Shown here: positions 1 through 9,061 of the stretch, piece by piece
Layout of the letters: the number at the start of each line of letters is the position of its first letter
How positions within the stretch are numbered: position 1 is the first letter of the stretch
Assembly: GCA_963771845.1 (NCBI GenBank)
Contig: CAVYVC010000004.1
Coordinates: 1 to 64,000, forward strand
Direction: 5' to 3'
DNA: 64,000 nt
Origin: VAZQ01 sp963771845
GTDB lineage: Bacteria; Pseudomonadota; Alphaproteobacteria; Rhizobiales; Xanthobacteraceae
Made by a program: the position numbers and the translations under genes
Notes under the pieces: model-generated
The model's database searches: none
Told to the model about the DNA's origin: nothing
The model's input: the letters and a program-made list of their open reading frames with translations, nothing else

Positions 1-399
1 GGCAAGATCGGCCATGGATCGATATGGCGAATTCGCCAGCACCATGATGTGCCATCCGTCGGGCCTGGCCGAGCCGAGCCCCACGACTTTCTCCTTGATG
101 CCTTTCTTCACCGCGAGCGCGACGCCGGGCGGGAAAAAATTGATGATGTCGGCTGCGCCGGCGGCGAGCGCTTCCTGCGCCGCGGGTCCCCCGCGATAAG
201 CCGTGATCTCGGCCTTGAGACCCGCATCGCGGAAATAGCCGAGCTCATCAGCTGCATAGATCGGCGCGAACGGACCGTAGTTGGGGACGGCGAGCCCGAT
301 CTTGACGGTTGTCTGCGCGCTTGCGTCGGCGATGGATGCGAGCAAGACAGCAAAGACGGTCGTGCATAGGGCGAGGCGGTTCAATGCGCAATTCATCAT
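1..399 (-). CDS. ABC transporter substrate-binding protein, NMT1/SsuA-like (N-terminal part)
   Basis: This gene runs off the left edge; 133 codons are visible. It begins with a signal peptide (Met-Met-Asn-Cys..., hydrophobic core, Ala-Ser-Ala-Gln cleavage region near residue 29). The mature part has the pattern of periplasmic NMT1/SsuA/TauA binding proteins: a short beta strand (VKIGLAVPNYGPFAPIYAA), a helix rich in Gly-Tyr-Phe, then GGPAAQEALAAGAADI, the ligand-cleft segment. ATG at 399 was chosen because GGGAGGG lies just upstream. The ATPase at 1755-2546 is on the same strand and is probably its partner, although two plus-strand genes lie between. The ligand cannot be read from the sequence. 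Confidence 0.85.
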   Translation of the reverse strand, partial: MMNCALNRLALCTTVFAVLLASIADASAQTTVKIGLAVPNYGPFAPIYAADELGYFRDAGLKAEITAYRGGPAAQEALAAGAADIINFFPPGVALAVKKGIKEKVVGLGSARPDGWHIMVLANSPYRSMADLA

Positions 400-604
400 G
401 TTGCCCTCCCTCGGAGCCATCATTGCGGTGACGTGTCGGGTCTCCTGAAGATACAGGCGGTTACAGGCTGCGGTTGAAGAACACAGGGCCCCGCGCGCCG
501 ATGATTTCCTCTATCCATACAACATAAATCCGATCGACTCGATAGTCGCCCGAGCTTAGCGTGGCGCTCTCTTCATCGCGGCATCCGCGCGCAAGGAGAT
601 CGAC

Positions 605-1363
605 ATGAACATCGAAGGCAAAGTCATTGTCATTACCGGAGCGGCGCGCGGGATTGGCGAGGAATACGCACGCTATCTCGCAAGCCAGGGCGCGCGCGTC
701 GTGCTTGCCGACATCAATGACTGCTCGAACACGCTTGATCAGGTCAAGGCGAAAGGCGGCGCGGCGGTTGCCACCAAGGTCGATGTCGCGAGCGCCGCAT
801 CGGCGGCGGACATGGCGCGCACCGCGCTTGATGCGTACGGGCGCATCGACGCCATTATCAACAATGCAGCGCTTTTCGGCGGACTGCGCGGCGGCCGCTT
901 CGACGCCATCAGCGAGACCGATTGGGATGCCGCCATGGCGGTGAACGTCAAGGGCATCTGGAACTGCTGCAAAGCGGTGGTGCCGGCAATGCGCAAAACG
1001 GGCGGCGGCAGCATCGTCAACATCGCCTCGCTCGCCGCCACCTACGGCATGCCCTACGGCCTGCACTACACCACTTCCAAGGCCGCGGTGATCGGGCTCA
1101 CGCGCGGCCTTGCGCGCGAACTCGGCCGCGACAACATCCGGGTGAACGCGATCGCGCCAAGCCTCGTGCTCACCGAGGGGACGCGCGAATTCTTCGCCGA
1201 GAAGGCGGACAAGGCGATCGAGGCCATCAAGACGGGCCAGGCGATTGCGCGCAATCTGGTGCCGGCCGACCTCGTCGGCACCATTCACTGGCTCGTCTGC
1301 GATGCCAGTCAACTGGTCACCGGCCAGACCATCGCGGTCGACGGAGGAACGGTGCTGCTGTGA
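605..1363 (+). CDS. SDR family NAD(P)-dependent oxidoreductase
   Basis: This is a classical short-chain dehydrogenase/reductase of 252 aa, the usual length for the family. It has the nucleotide-binding TGAARGIG near residues 12-19, an acidic Asp after the second beta strand (LADIND), which favours NAD, the NNAA motif near 87, and the catalytic Ser in VNIASLAATYG followed by YTTSK. The C-terminus VTGQTIAVDGG is typical. ATG 605 has AAGGAGAT immediately upstream. The stop overlaps a possible GTG start of the next gene, so the two are probably co-transcribed. The substrate is unknown; the nearby transporter suggests a small carboxylate or aromatic catabolite (inference). Confidence 0.93.
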   Translation: MNIEGKVIVITGAARGIGEEYARYLASQGARVVLADINDCSNTLDQVKAKGGAAVATKVDVASAASAADMARTALDAYGRIDAIINNAALFGGLRGGRFDAISETDWDAAMAVNVKGIWNCCKAVVPAMRKTGGGSIVNIASLAATYGMPYGLHYTTSKAAVIGLTRGLARELGRDNIRVNAIAPSLVLTEGTREFFAEKADKAIEAIKTGQAIARNLVPADLVGTIHWLVCDASQLVTGQTIAVDGGTVLL

Positions 1364-1371
1364 GTGCGCCC

Positions 1372-1749
1372 ATGCAAACAATGGAAGGCGGATGTCATTG
1401 CGGCCGGGTGCGCTTTCGGGTCACCGCCAGTCTCGATCGTGTCACGCAATGCAATTGCTCGATCTGCGCAAAGAAAGGCTTCCTTCACCTTATCGTGCCG
1501 CCGGCGCAGTTCGAGCTCATCCGCGGCAAGGACGATCTGACGGTCTACGAATTCAACACCGGGATTGCAAAGCACACGTTCTGCAAGCATTGCGGAATTC
1601 ATCCCTTCTACGTGCCGCGCTCCGACCCCGACAAGGTCGATGTCAACGCGCGCTGTCTCGACGGCATTGATGCAACGGCAATCACGCCCAAGCTGTTCGA
1701 CGGCAAGAACTGGGAGGCCGCGATGCAGGCACGCGTGCCGTGGCGGTAA
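1372..1749 (+). CDS. GFA/CENP-V family zinc-binding protein
   Basis: This small protein of about 125 aa has the GFA (glutathione-dependent formaldehyde-activating enzyme-like) Cys pattern: GGCHCGRVRF at the N-terminus, CNCSIC around residue 27 and FCKHCGIHPFY around residue 68, ligands for two zinc sites. GTG at 1360, overlapping the SDR stop, is an alternative in-frame start adding four residues and lies nearer to GGAGG at 1343. Despite the family name, most members are not shown to act on formaldehyde. It probably forms a two-gene operon with the preceding SDR. Confidence 0.88.
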   Translation: MQTMEGGCHCGRVRFRVTASLDRVTQCNCSICAKKGFLHLIVPPAQFELIRGKDDLTVYEFNTGIAKHTFCKHCGIHPFYVPRSDPDKVDVNARCLDGIDATAITPKLFDGKNWEAAMQARVPWR

Positions 1750-1754
1750 GTAAA

Positions 1755-2546
1755 TCACCCCCGATCGAGCCTCGGGTCGCGCGCGTTGTTCTGCAAGGTC
1801 GACTGGATCGCCTCGCGTAGCGACGGGTATTCGCCCGGCTGCCAGTGCGTCATGTGGATGTCCGCAAGAAGCCTTGCCGAGCGCCCGAACACGACGATGC
1901 GGTCGCCGACGCTGATCGCCTCTTCAAGCTGGTGCGTGATCAGGACGGCGGTGCTGCCGCATTCGCGCGCGAGCGAAAGAAAGGTCTCGCGCAGCTCGCG
2001 CGCCGTCACCTCATCGAGATGCCCGAAAGCTTCGTCCGCCAAAAGGATGCTGGGCTGCACCACGAAGGCGCGCGCGATCGCGACGCGCTGGCGCATGCCA
2101 CCGGACAATTCGTGGGGATAGGCGTTGGTGAAATTCGCAAGCCCAAGGCGTTCGAGCCACGCCACCGAGCGCTCGTTCTGCTCCGCCTCCGGGACACCGA
2201 TGAGCTCGAGCGGCAGCTTCACATTGTCGAGCGCGGAGCGCCATGGCAGCAGGCGATCCTGCTGGAACACCGTCGCGATCTGGCCGCGAAAGTGATCGAA
2301 TTCGCCGTAGGGCGTCTTGCCGCCAATCACGATCGAGCCGCCGGTCGGCTGCTCGAGCCCGATCATCAGGTCGAAGAAGGTGGACTTGCCGCATCCGGTC
2401 TGGCCCACGATCGCCACCACTTCGCGCGGCGATATATCAAGATCGAGACTTTCGATCGCGACCACCGATTGGCCGGACGTCGCCTGCCGGAACACCTTGC
2501 GCAGTTGCCGCACCACAATCGGCGGCGGATCATTCGTTGGCGCCAT
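1755..2546 (-). CDS. ABC transporter ATP-binding protein, nitrate/sulfonate/taurine type
   Basis: This is the ATPase subunit of an SsuB/TauB/NrtD-type importer. It has Walker A GQTGCGKST, a Q-loop in VFQQDRLLPW, the signature LSGGMRQRVAIARAF, Walker B ILLADEAFGHLD and the switch His in LITHQLEEA. DEAFGHLD in place of the common DEPFGALD is normal in this subfamily. GTG at 2564, six codons upstream, is an alternative start; no clear Shine-Dalgarno decides between them. No permease gene is present here, so the transporter must be completed by genes to the left, where the substrate-binding gene continues. Confidence 0.92.
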   Translation of the reverse strand: MAPTNDPPPIVVRQLRKVFRQATSGQSVVAIESLDLDISPREVVAIVGQTGCGKSTFFDLMIGLEQPTGGSIVIGGKTPYGEFDHFRGQIATVFQQDRLLPWRSALDNVKLPLELIGVPEAEQNERSVAWLERLGLANFTNAYPHELSGGMRQRVAIARAFVVQPSILLADEAFGHLDEVTARELRETFLSLARECGSTAVLITHQLEEAISVGDRIVVFGRSARLLADIHMTHWQPGEYPSLREAIQSTLQNNARDPRLDRG

Positions 2547-2731
2547 GGCTGCTGCTGTGTGCACGCCAGCATGGCTTAAGTGTCTCCCCGGGCATCCGCA
2601 ATTCGAAACCGTGTATAGTCGCCTGCCTGCGAGCCCTGTGATGAGCAGTCCCGGAAACGGTCTTGCCGCGATCTATTGGGCGCGGCCTTCGGTGCCGCTC
2701 GGCGCGCATCCGCCGGCGTGGCGGGATTGCG

Positions 2732-4144
2732 TCAACCTTTCCGGGCGATTGCCGGCGCCGGTGGAGCGAAGTGATAACGCAGCCCGACACTGACGATGTC
2801 GACCCACGCGCTGCTAGTGCCGATGAAGGTTCCGAGCCGGGGATCGAAAACGGGATTGCCCGAAGCCGCGCTGATATTGATCGCCGTATTATCCTTGATG
2901 AAGATGTGCGTGTAGGCGAGATCGAGCGAGAACTGCTCGTTCCATTTGTACGTCGCGCCGGCACTGACCCACAGGCGATCCGTATCGGGCAGGCGCGTGC
3001 TGCGCGTCGCATCGGTGATGGGCGACTGTTCCCAGCCGATGCCGGTGCGAAGCGCAAGGTACCGGCTGCACATGTACTCAAGTCCGGCCGAGTACATCCA
3101 GCCATCACGCCATCCGAACGAAAGCTGCGTCGGAATGCCCGGAATCAAGCCTAACACAGGCGTCGCGATCGGGACCGTGTTGAGCCGCGACCAATTGGTC
3201 CATTCCACCGTCCCCAGAAGGGTAAACGAGTTCGTGATTTTCTGGCGGATGCTGGCGGTAACGGCGCCGGGCAGCGGCACGGTGGCATTGAAGCCCACCG
3301 TCGTTCCCGGTACGGCGACCGGGACCAACCCGAACGGCGGGACAACGACGGGCGCTACAAATGAGGGCCGGAAGATGTTGCCGCTGGTTTTCTGATCAAG
3401 CCCCGAGCGATAGCCGACGCCGATCGTGGTCCACGATGCCGGAGTGAGGGTGGCGCCCAGGGTATAGCCGTAGCCCCAGGAGTCGCCGCGCAGACTGAGC
3501 TCATCCGGACCGAGCGGAGCGAGAAACGGAAAAGGTCCGGTCAGGCCGCTGCCGGGAAAAGCCGAGTCGAGCCTGACCTTGAAATACTGGATCTGCGCAG
3601 CCGCGCCTACGCTGAGCCAATTATTGATCTTCCAGGCTACGGTCGGCGTCGCATTGACGGCTTTGATGTTCGACTCCTGGGAATAGAACATCCCTGACCA
3701 GAGCGCATTGGGCTGGGTCTTGAGCCCGAACGGGGAGTTCAAGCCCAGCCCGAGCGAGAACCCATTGTTCAGGCCATAAACGGTGTAGGCCGACGGAACG
3801 AAGCTCGCCTTATCGAAAAGATCGCTGCTCCCACCCAAGGGCGTCAGGTTGACCCCCGTCGGCGAAGTGGCCAGGAGCGGCGTGATATCGGCGTGCGGAG
3901 AGTCGAGCGTGGCATCGCCTTCGATCGTGAGCCCGCGCCCGGCCTGAGTGATTGTCGCCGGGTTCCAAAACATGGACGACACCGAGGGGCCGCCCGCCGC
4001 CACGCCCGCAAAGGAGGTCCCCTGGAAATAGGGGCTTTGCCGTAGCGCGAAGCCTCCCGGGTCCGCCTGCGACTTGCCCACGCTCAACGCGATCGCGCCG
4101 GATGACACGATGGTCATGAGCATGATCCTGCTGGATTTTAGCAT
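2732..4144 (-). CDS. OmpP1/FadL family outer membrane transporter
   Basis: This 470-residue beta-barrel protein resembles FadL/TodX channels for hydrophobic substrates. A signal peptide (MLKSSRIMLMTIVSSGAIAL..., ending near KSQA) precedes the FadL N-terminal plug region: GFALRQSPYFQGTSFAG and SSMFWNPATIT. Alternating amphipathic strands follow, and it ends with a barrel strand rich in aromatic residues (VSVGLRYHF). The reading frame extends 22 codons upstream to 4210, but ATG 4144 starts the signal peptide and follows a GGGGG stretch. The neighbouring SDR and ABC importer would suit uptake of a hydrophobic or aromatic compound (inference). Confidence 0.9.
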   Translation of the reverse strand: MLKSSRIMLMTIVSSGAIALSVGKSQADPGGFALRQSPYFQGTSFAGVAAGGPSVSSMFWNPATITQAGRGLTIEGDATLDSPHADITPLLATSPTGVNLTPLGGSSDLFDKASFVPSAYTVYGLNNGFSLGLGLNSPFGLKTQPNALWSGMFYSQESNIKAVNATPTVAWKINNWLSVGAAAQIQYFKVRLDSAFPGSGLTGPFPFLAPLGPDELSLRGDSWGYGYTLGATLTPASWTTIGVGYRSGLDQKTSGNIFRPSFVAPVVVPPFGLVPVAVPGTTVGFNATVPLPGAVTASIRQKITNSFTLLGTVEWTNWSRLNTVPIATPVLGLIPGIPTQLSFGWRDGWMYSAGLEYMCSRYLALRTGIGWEQSPITDATRSTRLPDTDRLWVSAGATYKWNEQFSLDLAYTHIFIKDNTAINISAASGNPVFDPRLGTFIGTSSAWVDIVSVGLRYHFAPPAPAIARKG

Positions 4145-4352
4145 CGCCCCCTGCCCCCGTGCTCTCGCCCCAAACCGAATCACGAGGGCTTGCTTTCCAG
4201 CCTGTCTCATTCTGAGAGAGGCTTTCGGGCAAGGCTAATCGACCGGATTGGACGCCCGGGGGACGCGAGTGTGGGCGATCGTGACATATTTGGCACAGAG
4301 CAGCCGCGCTGGGCCCAAAGGGATGTGGGCTGAGAAGCAGGGCTAGCGTGTA

Positions 4353-4445
4353 GTTTGAGTCGAGCTCTTCACGAGACCCAACATTGAGCAGCGCGGGAAA
4401 GGTGTTGGGTCTCGCAAGCGCTCGACCCCCACCGGCCTTCTCCTC
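4353..4445. repeat. Dispersed palindromic repeat, two facing copies
   Basis: Two related palindromic units face each other upstream of the FadL-like gene: one ends in GAGACCCAACATT, the other begins GTGTTGGGTCTCGC. The first half closely matches the palindrome at 59467-59495 (shared core TCGAG-YTCTTCACG-GACCCAAC). It looks like an intergenic REP-like element common in this order. Confidence 0.6.
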
Positions 4446-4515
4446 CTTGCGACACAGCGATCGATTTAATCGCAGCTGCGCGCCGGCATGCACCGGCGCG
4501 CGGCGGATGCTTTGC

Positions 4516-5895
4516 CTACACCCGCGCCTCGGCGAGGCTCGGCGCGCGCACTACGAGCAGAGTCCTCCGCAGGTAATACCACCACGTCAGCCCTATGCAG
4601 GTGACGTAGAACGCGAGGAACACTTCGAGCGCGAGATGCGGCGCCCCTGTTGCGGCAATGGAGGCGCCGAAGCCTCGCGGGATCAGATAGCCGCCGCAGG
4701 CACCGATAGCGCCGATAAATCCCAAGGCGGCAGCGGCCTCGATGCTGGCGGCCTTGATGGCCGCAAGGCGGCCGGATTCACCCGATCCCTTCGCTTCCCG
4801 CAGCTTCTCCTCGCGGAAGATCGACGGAATCATCCGGTAGGTGGAACCGTTGCCGATCCCGGTGGTGATGAAGAGGACAAGAAACATCGCAAGGAACCCG
4901 GCGAACTCTTTGACCTCGACAAAATACATCACGCCGATCGTCGCAGCGCCCATGGCGATGAAGTTCCAGAACGTCACGGTCGCGCCTCCGATCTTGTCGG
5001 CGAGCAAACCGCCGAGGGGACGCGAGAGCGAGCCGACCAGCGGACCCAGGAACGCGATGGCCACCGTGATCGCTGGGAATTGCGTCTTGATCAGGAGCGG
5101 GAACGCAGCCGAATAGCCGATGAACGAACCGAAGGTCCCGATGTAGATGTAGGACATCACCCAGGTATGCTTGCGGGTGACAACGGCGAGCTGGTCTTTG
5201 AAGCTCGAGCGGGCCGAGGTGAGATTGTTCATGAAGAAGAAGGCGCCGACCACCGCGATCGCCAACGGCAGGAGCCACATCAGCCCGGCGTTCTGGAGAT
5301 AGAGGCCGTCCGCCGTCGGGGTTGCGAGATAAAGACTTACTAAGCCTGTGCCCAGGAGCAGCGGCGTCAAGAGTTGCACGCCGCTCACTCCGATGTTTCC
5401 GCCGGCGGCATTGAGCCCGAGCGCCCAGCCCTTCATGCGGTCCGGATAGAAGAAGGAAATATTGGCCATGCTGGAGGCAAAGTTGCCGCCGCCGAGGCCG
5501 GCTGTCGCCGCCACGCACAACATCAGCCAGAACGGAGTATCAGGCTGGGTGACAAAGTAAGCGAGTGCGAGCGTGGGAATGAACAAAACCGCCGCGCTGA
5601 AAACGGTCCAGTTGCGGCCGCCGAATGTCGTGACCGCAAACGTGTAGGGAAAGCGCATCAGCGAGCCAATCAGTCCGGGCAACGCGACGAGCTGAAAGAG
5701 TTGGTCGGTCGTGTAGTGAAAGCCCGCTTGCGGCAACTTGGTCGCGACAATGCTCCAAATGAGCCAGACGGAAAAACCGATATGCTCGGCAAAAATCGAC
5801 CAGATGAGGTTGCGCCGGGCGATCCACTTGCCCTTCGATTCCCAGAATTTTTGATCTTCCGGATTCCAATCCGAAATCCAGTTTCCCGTGCTCAT
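4516..5895 (-). CDS. narK: Nitrate/nitrite MFS transporter NarK
   Basis: This 459-residue major facilitator protein, with about twelve membrane segments, is the nitrate importer of the locus. The nitrate-porter signature is visible in helix 5 (GLGGGNFASSMANISFFYP) with a second Gly-rich stretch around NAAGGNIGVSG. The hydrophilic N-terminus (WNPEDQKFWESKGKWIARRN) is typical of NarK in alphaproteobacteria. ATG 5895 is preceded by a purine-rich site (AAAGGGACACAGGA). Transcription probably starts from the sigma-54 promoter at 5944-5960. It is divergent from nasA, which fits nitrate uptake for assimilation. Confidence 0.95.
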   Translation of the reverse strand: MSTGNWISDWNPEDQKFWESKGKWIARRNLIWSIFAEHIGFSVWLIWSIVATKLPQAGFHYTTDQLFQLVALPGLIGSLMRFPYTFAVTTFGGRNWTVFSAAVLFIPTLALAYFVTQPDTPFWLMLCVAATAGLGGGNFASSMANISFFYPDRMKGWALGLNAAGGNIGVSGVQLLTPLLLGTGLVSLYLATPTADGLYLQNAGLMWLLPLAIAVVGAFFFMNNLTSARSSFKDQLAVVTRKHTWVMSYIYIGTFGSFIGYSAAFPLLIKTQFPAITVAIAFLGPLVGSLSRPLGGLLADKIGGATVTFWNFIAMGAATIGVMYFVEVKEFAGFLAMFLVLFITTGIGNGSTYRMIPSIFREEKLREAKGSGESGRLAAIKAASIEAAAALGFIGAIGACGGYLIPRGFGASIAATGAPHLALEVFLAFYVTCIGLTWWYYLRRTLLVVRAPSLAEARV

Positions 5896-5943
5896 TCCTG
5901 TGTCCCTTTCCGGTGTGTCAACGCCTTGCGGCGAGAGCGGATT

Positions 5944-5960
5944 CGCAAGCCTTGTGCCAA
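5944..5960 (-). promoter_or_regulatory. Sigma-54 (-24/-12) promoter of narK
   Basis: Read on the minus strand the sequence is TTGGCACAAGGCTTGCG, an exact match to the sigma-54 consensus TGGCAC-N5-TTGC. The GC of the -12 box is about 50 nt before the narK ATG, leaving a leader of about 40 nt. Sigma-54 control of nitrate assimilation through NtrC is established in many proteobacteria; its use here is inferred. Confidence 0.75.
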
Positions 5961-6042
5961 GCCTATGCCCCTGAAAAGCCGAAGATTTTGCGGGGATTCA
6001 AGATGAAAAATTACGCGCTTTGCGCGCGCCGCGGAGTGAAAT

Positions 6043-6058
6043 TTGTGCAGTGCAAAAT
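6043..6058 (-). promoter_or_regulatory. 16-nt element shared with the nirA upstream region
   Basis: The minus-strand sequence TTTTGCACTGCACAAA lies about 85 nt upstream of the narK sigma-54 promoter, the usual distance for an enhancer-binding protein such as NtrC. The same 16 bases occur in the same orientation upstream of nirA at 12610-12625. The GCAC/TGCAC half-sites resemble NtrC half-sites, but the spacing is not the standard one. Binding by NtrC is a suggestion only. Confidence 0.5.
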
Positions 6059-6139
6059 CGTTAGGCGGAGCGCGGTCAATTTCTAGGCGAGCCGCGCCCT
6101 TGCAAGTGTTTTTACATTGACACGCCGTCTTTCACAGAT

Positions 6140-6155
6140 TGGCACGCCGCTTGAA
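6140..6155 (+). promoter_or_regulatory. Possible sigma-54 promoter of nasA
   Basis: TGGCACGCCGCTTGAA matches the sigma-54 consensus except that the -12 element reads TTGA instead of TTGC. It is 108 nt before the nasA ATG. The imperfect -12 box lowers confidence. The leader that would result contains the palindromic repeat at 6163-6229. Confidence 0.35.
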
Positions 6156-6162
6156 CGCGGCA

Positions 6163-6229
6163 GTAGCCCGTGTTGAGCGTAGCGAAACGCGGGACCGCCC
6201 CGGATTTCGCTTCGCTCAATCCGGGCTAC
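6163..6229. repeat. Paired palindromic repeat in the nasA leader
   Basis: Two arms (6163-6193 and 6198-6229) are near-perfect inverted copies sharing GTAGCCCG, TTGAGCG, AGCGAAA and CGGG blocks. It belongs to the widespread type with a core like GTAGCCCGGATTGAGCG. It lies between the presumed nasA promoter and ATG and would be transcribed as a strong hairpin. Confidence 0.7.
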
Positions 6230-6262
6230 AGGCAGCTACAGGCTACAGGAGCGGCAGAGCAG

Positions 6263-9010
6263 ATGAAGGCGCCGGCGCAACATCATCAGGCGGTGCGCAC
6301 GACGTGTCCGTATTGCGGCGTTGGCTGCGGGCTCATCGTTGAACCGGACGGCCACGGCGGTGCGGCGATCGCGGGCGATCCCGCGCATCCCGCAAATTTT
6401 GCGCGCATCTGTTCGAAGGGAGCGGCGCTGGGCGAGACGCTCGCGCTGGAGGGCCGGTTGCTGCATCCGATGCGAAGGGAGGGCGGCGGCAAGCTCGCGC
6501 GCATCGGCTGGGACGATGCGCTTGATCGCGTCGCATCAGGCTTCAAGCAGATCGTCGAGCGGCACGGGCCGCACGCGGTCGCGTTCTATCTTTCGGGCCA
6601 GCTGCTCACCGAGGACTATTACGTCGCCAACAAGCTGATGAAGGGGTTCATCGGCTCTGCCAATGTCGACACCAATTCGCGGCTGTGCATGGCGTCGTCG
6701 GTCGCCGGCCATCGGCGCGCGTTCGGTTCCGATACCGTGCCGGGCACCTATGCCGACCTCGATGAGGCCGATCTCATCGTCCTCGTCGGCTCGAATGCCG
6801 CCTGGTGTCATCCGGTGCTGTTCCAGCGCATGATGCTCAACAAGGATCTGCGGGGCGCCCGCTTCGTCGTGATCGATCCGCGCCGGACCGCAACCGCGCA
6901 AGAGGCCGATCTATTTCTTCCCATATCGCCCGGGACCGACACCGCGCTGTTCTGCGGTTTGCTGGTTCATATGGCGGAAACGCACGCGCTCGACTACGCG
7001 TATATCGACGCGCACACGAACGGCTTCGAAGAGGCGCTTGCGCGCGCGCGGACGATCGCGTCCGGTCTTGCTGCAACCGCCCGTGCAACCGGCCTCCCCG
7101 TCGCGGACGTGGCGCGATTCTTCGAGCTTTTTTGCGGCACCGAGCGCGTGGTCACGTGCTATTCGCAGGGCGTGAATCAGTCGGCGCAGGGAACCGACAA
7201 GGTCAACGCCATCATCAATTGCCATCTCGCTTGCGGCCGCATCGGCCGGCCGGGCATGGGACCGTTCTCGCTCACGGGTCAGCCCAACGCCATGGGCGGG
7301 CGTGAAGTGGGTGGGCTCGCAAACCAGCTCGCCGCGCATATGGGATTTTCGGCCCGCGACGTTGATCGCGTGCGCCGCTTCTGGAACGCGCCCAACGTCG
7401 CGTCGCGCGAGGGTCTCAAAGCCGTCCAGATGTTTGAGGCGATCGCGCGCGGCGAGATCAAGGCCTTGTGGGTCATGGCGACCAACCCGGCGGTCTCGCT
7501 GCCGCGCGCAGAGGCCGTGCGCAAGGCACTGGCGGCGCTCGAGCTCTTCGTGGTCTCAGAGAACGTGCTCTCGAATGACACCGTCAACGCCGGCGCCCAT
7601 CTCCTTCTGCCGGCGGCCGCCTGGGGCGAGAAGGACGGCACCGTCACCAATTCCGAGCGGCGCATCTCGCGCCAGCGCACATTCCTGCGCCCGCCCGACG
7701 AAGTGAGGCCGGACTGGTGGATCGTCACGCAAGTGGCGCGCCGGATGGGCTTCGCCGAAGCTTTTCCCTATGCGCAAGCCGCCGATATTTTTCGCGAGCA
7801 TGCCGCGCTCTCTGCGTTCGAGAACGGCGGCACCCGAGACTTCGACCTCGGTGCCCTCGTCACCATTTCGGATGCGCATTACGATGCGCTCGAGCCGGTG
7901 CAATGGCCGTTGCGCGCGGGCGATGATTGCAAGGAGCAGCGCTTTTTTTCGGTGGGCGGATTTTTCACGCCGAGCCGCAAAGCCCAGTTCATCGCGCCCG
8001 AACCGCCCGCACTGCGAGAAGAAACAACGGCCGACTATCCGCTGCGCCTCAATACCGGACGCATCCGCGATCAATGGCATACCATGACGCGCACAGGCCA
8101 GAGCCCCAGGCTTGCCATGCACCTGCCGGAGCCGTTCGTCGAGCTGCATCCCGCGGATGCGCGCGCGGCCGGGCTTGGCGACGCCGACTTTGCGCGCGTC
8201 GCCACCGCGCACGGCTCATGCATCATGAAAGTCATTATCAGCGAGAGCCAGCAACCGGGCTCTCTGTTCGTGCCGATCCACTGGAGCGATGAGACAGCCT
8301 CGTGCGCGCGGGTTGGCGATCTCGTCGCTCCCCATACCGATCCTCATTCCGGACAGCCGGAGGCGAAAGCGACGCCGGCTGCAATCTCGCCGGTTGTTTT
8401 CTCCGTGCACGGTTTCGCGCGCACGCGCGGCTTGCTCACCTTCCCGCCGGAAACCTGGTGGGTGCGCACCGCGGTTGCGGAAGGTTTCGAGTACCGGCTG
8501 GCAACACGCCTCGGCCCATTGCACTGGCATGATTTTGCCTTTGACGCCTTCTCCAATCGCGCCCAGGTGGTCGACGAGCTCGTCGGCACGACATATAGCG
8601 CCAGCGCTTTCGCGGCCGACGAGCTTTATGGCTGCCTTTGTGTCGGGCCGATCAACGAGCCGCTGCAATTGGCTGCCGTGTCGCCCACCGCCGCGCCGGA
8701 CCATGGAGCGCGCGTTCTCGCGCATGCATCAAGCGAACGCATCCACGCCGCCAAACCCATCATCTGCGCGTGCTTTGGGGTCGAGCTTGCCGCCGTGCGC
8801 GATGCCATCGCGTGCGGGCAAGCGCGCAGCGTGGCGCAGATCGGCCGCAAATTGCGCGCCGGCACGAATTGCGGCTCCTGCATCACCGAGCTGAAACGAC
8901 TGCTCAACGACCACCGCGGTGCCGCCGTCATTCCGGGGCGCCGCGAAGCGGCGAACCCGGAACCCACAACCACGGACAGGGGTTATGGGTCCCGGGTTCG
9001 CGGCTTATAG
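6263..9010 (+). CDS. nasA: Assimilatory nitrate reductase catalytic subunit NasA
   Basis: This is a molybdopterin bis-MGD enzyme of about 915 aa that reduces nitrate to nitrite in the cytoplasm. The N-terminal [4Fe-4S] motif is CPYCGVGCG with the last Cys in ICSKG. The molybdopterin oxidoreductase domain follows (NSRLCMASSVAG, DLIVLVGSNAAWCHPV, SQGVNQSAQGTDKVNAI), then the dinucleotide-binding domain (LRLNTGRIRDQWHTMTRTG). The C-terminus has a BFD-like [2Fe-2S] domain (CACFG...CGSC), as in long NasA proteins. ATG 6263 was chosen because it precedes the Fe-S motif and has AGGAG upstream; the open frame extends to 6170 through a repeat. The last 25 or so residues are encoded by the palindromic repeat at 8927-9027. 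Confidence 0.95.
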   Translation: MKAPAQHHQAVRTTCPYCGVGCGLIVEPDGHGGAAIAGDPAHPANFARICSKGAALGETLALEGRLLHPMRREGGGKLARIGWDDALDRVASGFKQIVERHGPHAVAFYLSGQLLTEDYYVANKLMKGFIGSANVDTNSRLCMASSVAGHRRAFGSDTVPGTYADLDEADLIVLVGSNAAWCHPVLFQRMMLNKDLRGARFVVIDPRRTATAQEADLFLPISPGTDTALFCGLLVHMAETHALDYAYIDAHTNGFEEALARARTIASGLAATARATGLPVADVARFFELFCGTERVVTCYSQGVNQSAQGTDKVNAIINCHLACGRIGRPGMGPFSLTGQPNAMGGREVGGLANQLAAHMGFSARDVDRVRRFWNAPNVASREGLKAVQMFEAIARGEIKALWVMATNPAVSLPRAEAVRKALAALELFVVSENVLSNDTVNAGAHLLLPAAAWGEKDGTVTNSERRISRQRTFLRPPDEVRPDWWIVTQVARRMGFAEAFPYAQAADIFREHAALSAFENGGTRDFDLGALVTISDAHYDALEPVQWPLRAGDDCKEQRFFSVGGFFTPSRKAQFIAPEPPALREETTADYPLRLNTGRIRDQWHTMTRTGQSPRLAMHLPEPFVELHPADARAAGLGDADFARVATAHGSCIMKVIISESQQPGSLFVPIHWSDETASCARVGDLVAPHTDPHSGQPEAKATPAAISPVVFSVHGFARTRGLLTFPPETWWVRTAVAEGFEYRLATRLGPLHWHDFAFDAFSNRAQVVDELVGTTYSASAFAADELYGCLCVGPINEPLQLAAVSPTAAPDHGARVLAHASSERIHAAKPIICACFGVELAAVRDAIACGQARSVAQIGRKLRAGTNCGSCITELKRLLNDHRGAAVIPGRREAANPEPTTTDRGYGSRVRGL

Positions 9011-9027
9011 CCGCGCCCCGGGATGAC
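8927..9027. repeat. Long inverted repeat overlapping the nasA stop codon
   Basis: Arms 8927-8966 and 8986-9027 are nearly perfect inverted copies of about 40 nt, each with a smaller internal palindrome. The left arm is translated as the C-terminal tail of NasA and the stop codon lies in the right arm. The element lies between convergent nasA and the reductase gene and may act as a bidirectional terminator (inference). Confidence 0.8.
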
Positions 9028-9061
9028 ACGCGCATGATTCGCGGCAGCTGCCCACCTCCTC

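Noticed and set aside
461..1381. 306-codon minus-strand frame opposite the SDR gene
   Set aside because: The SDR on the plus strand has all motifs and a ribosome binding site; the antisense product has no recognisable domain.
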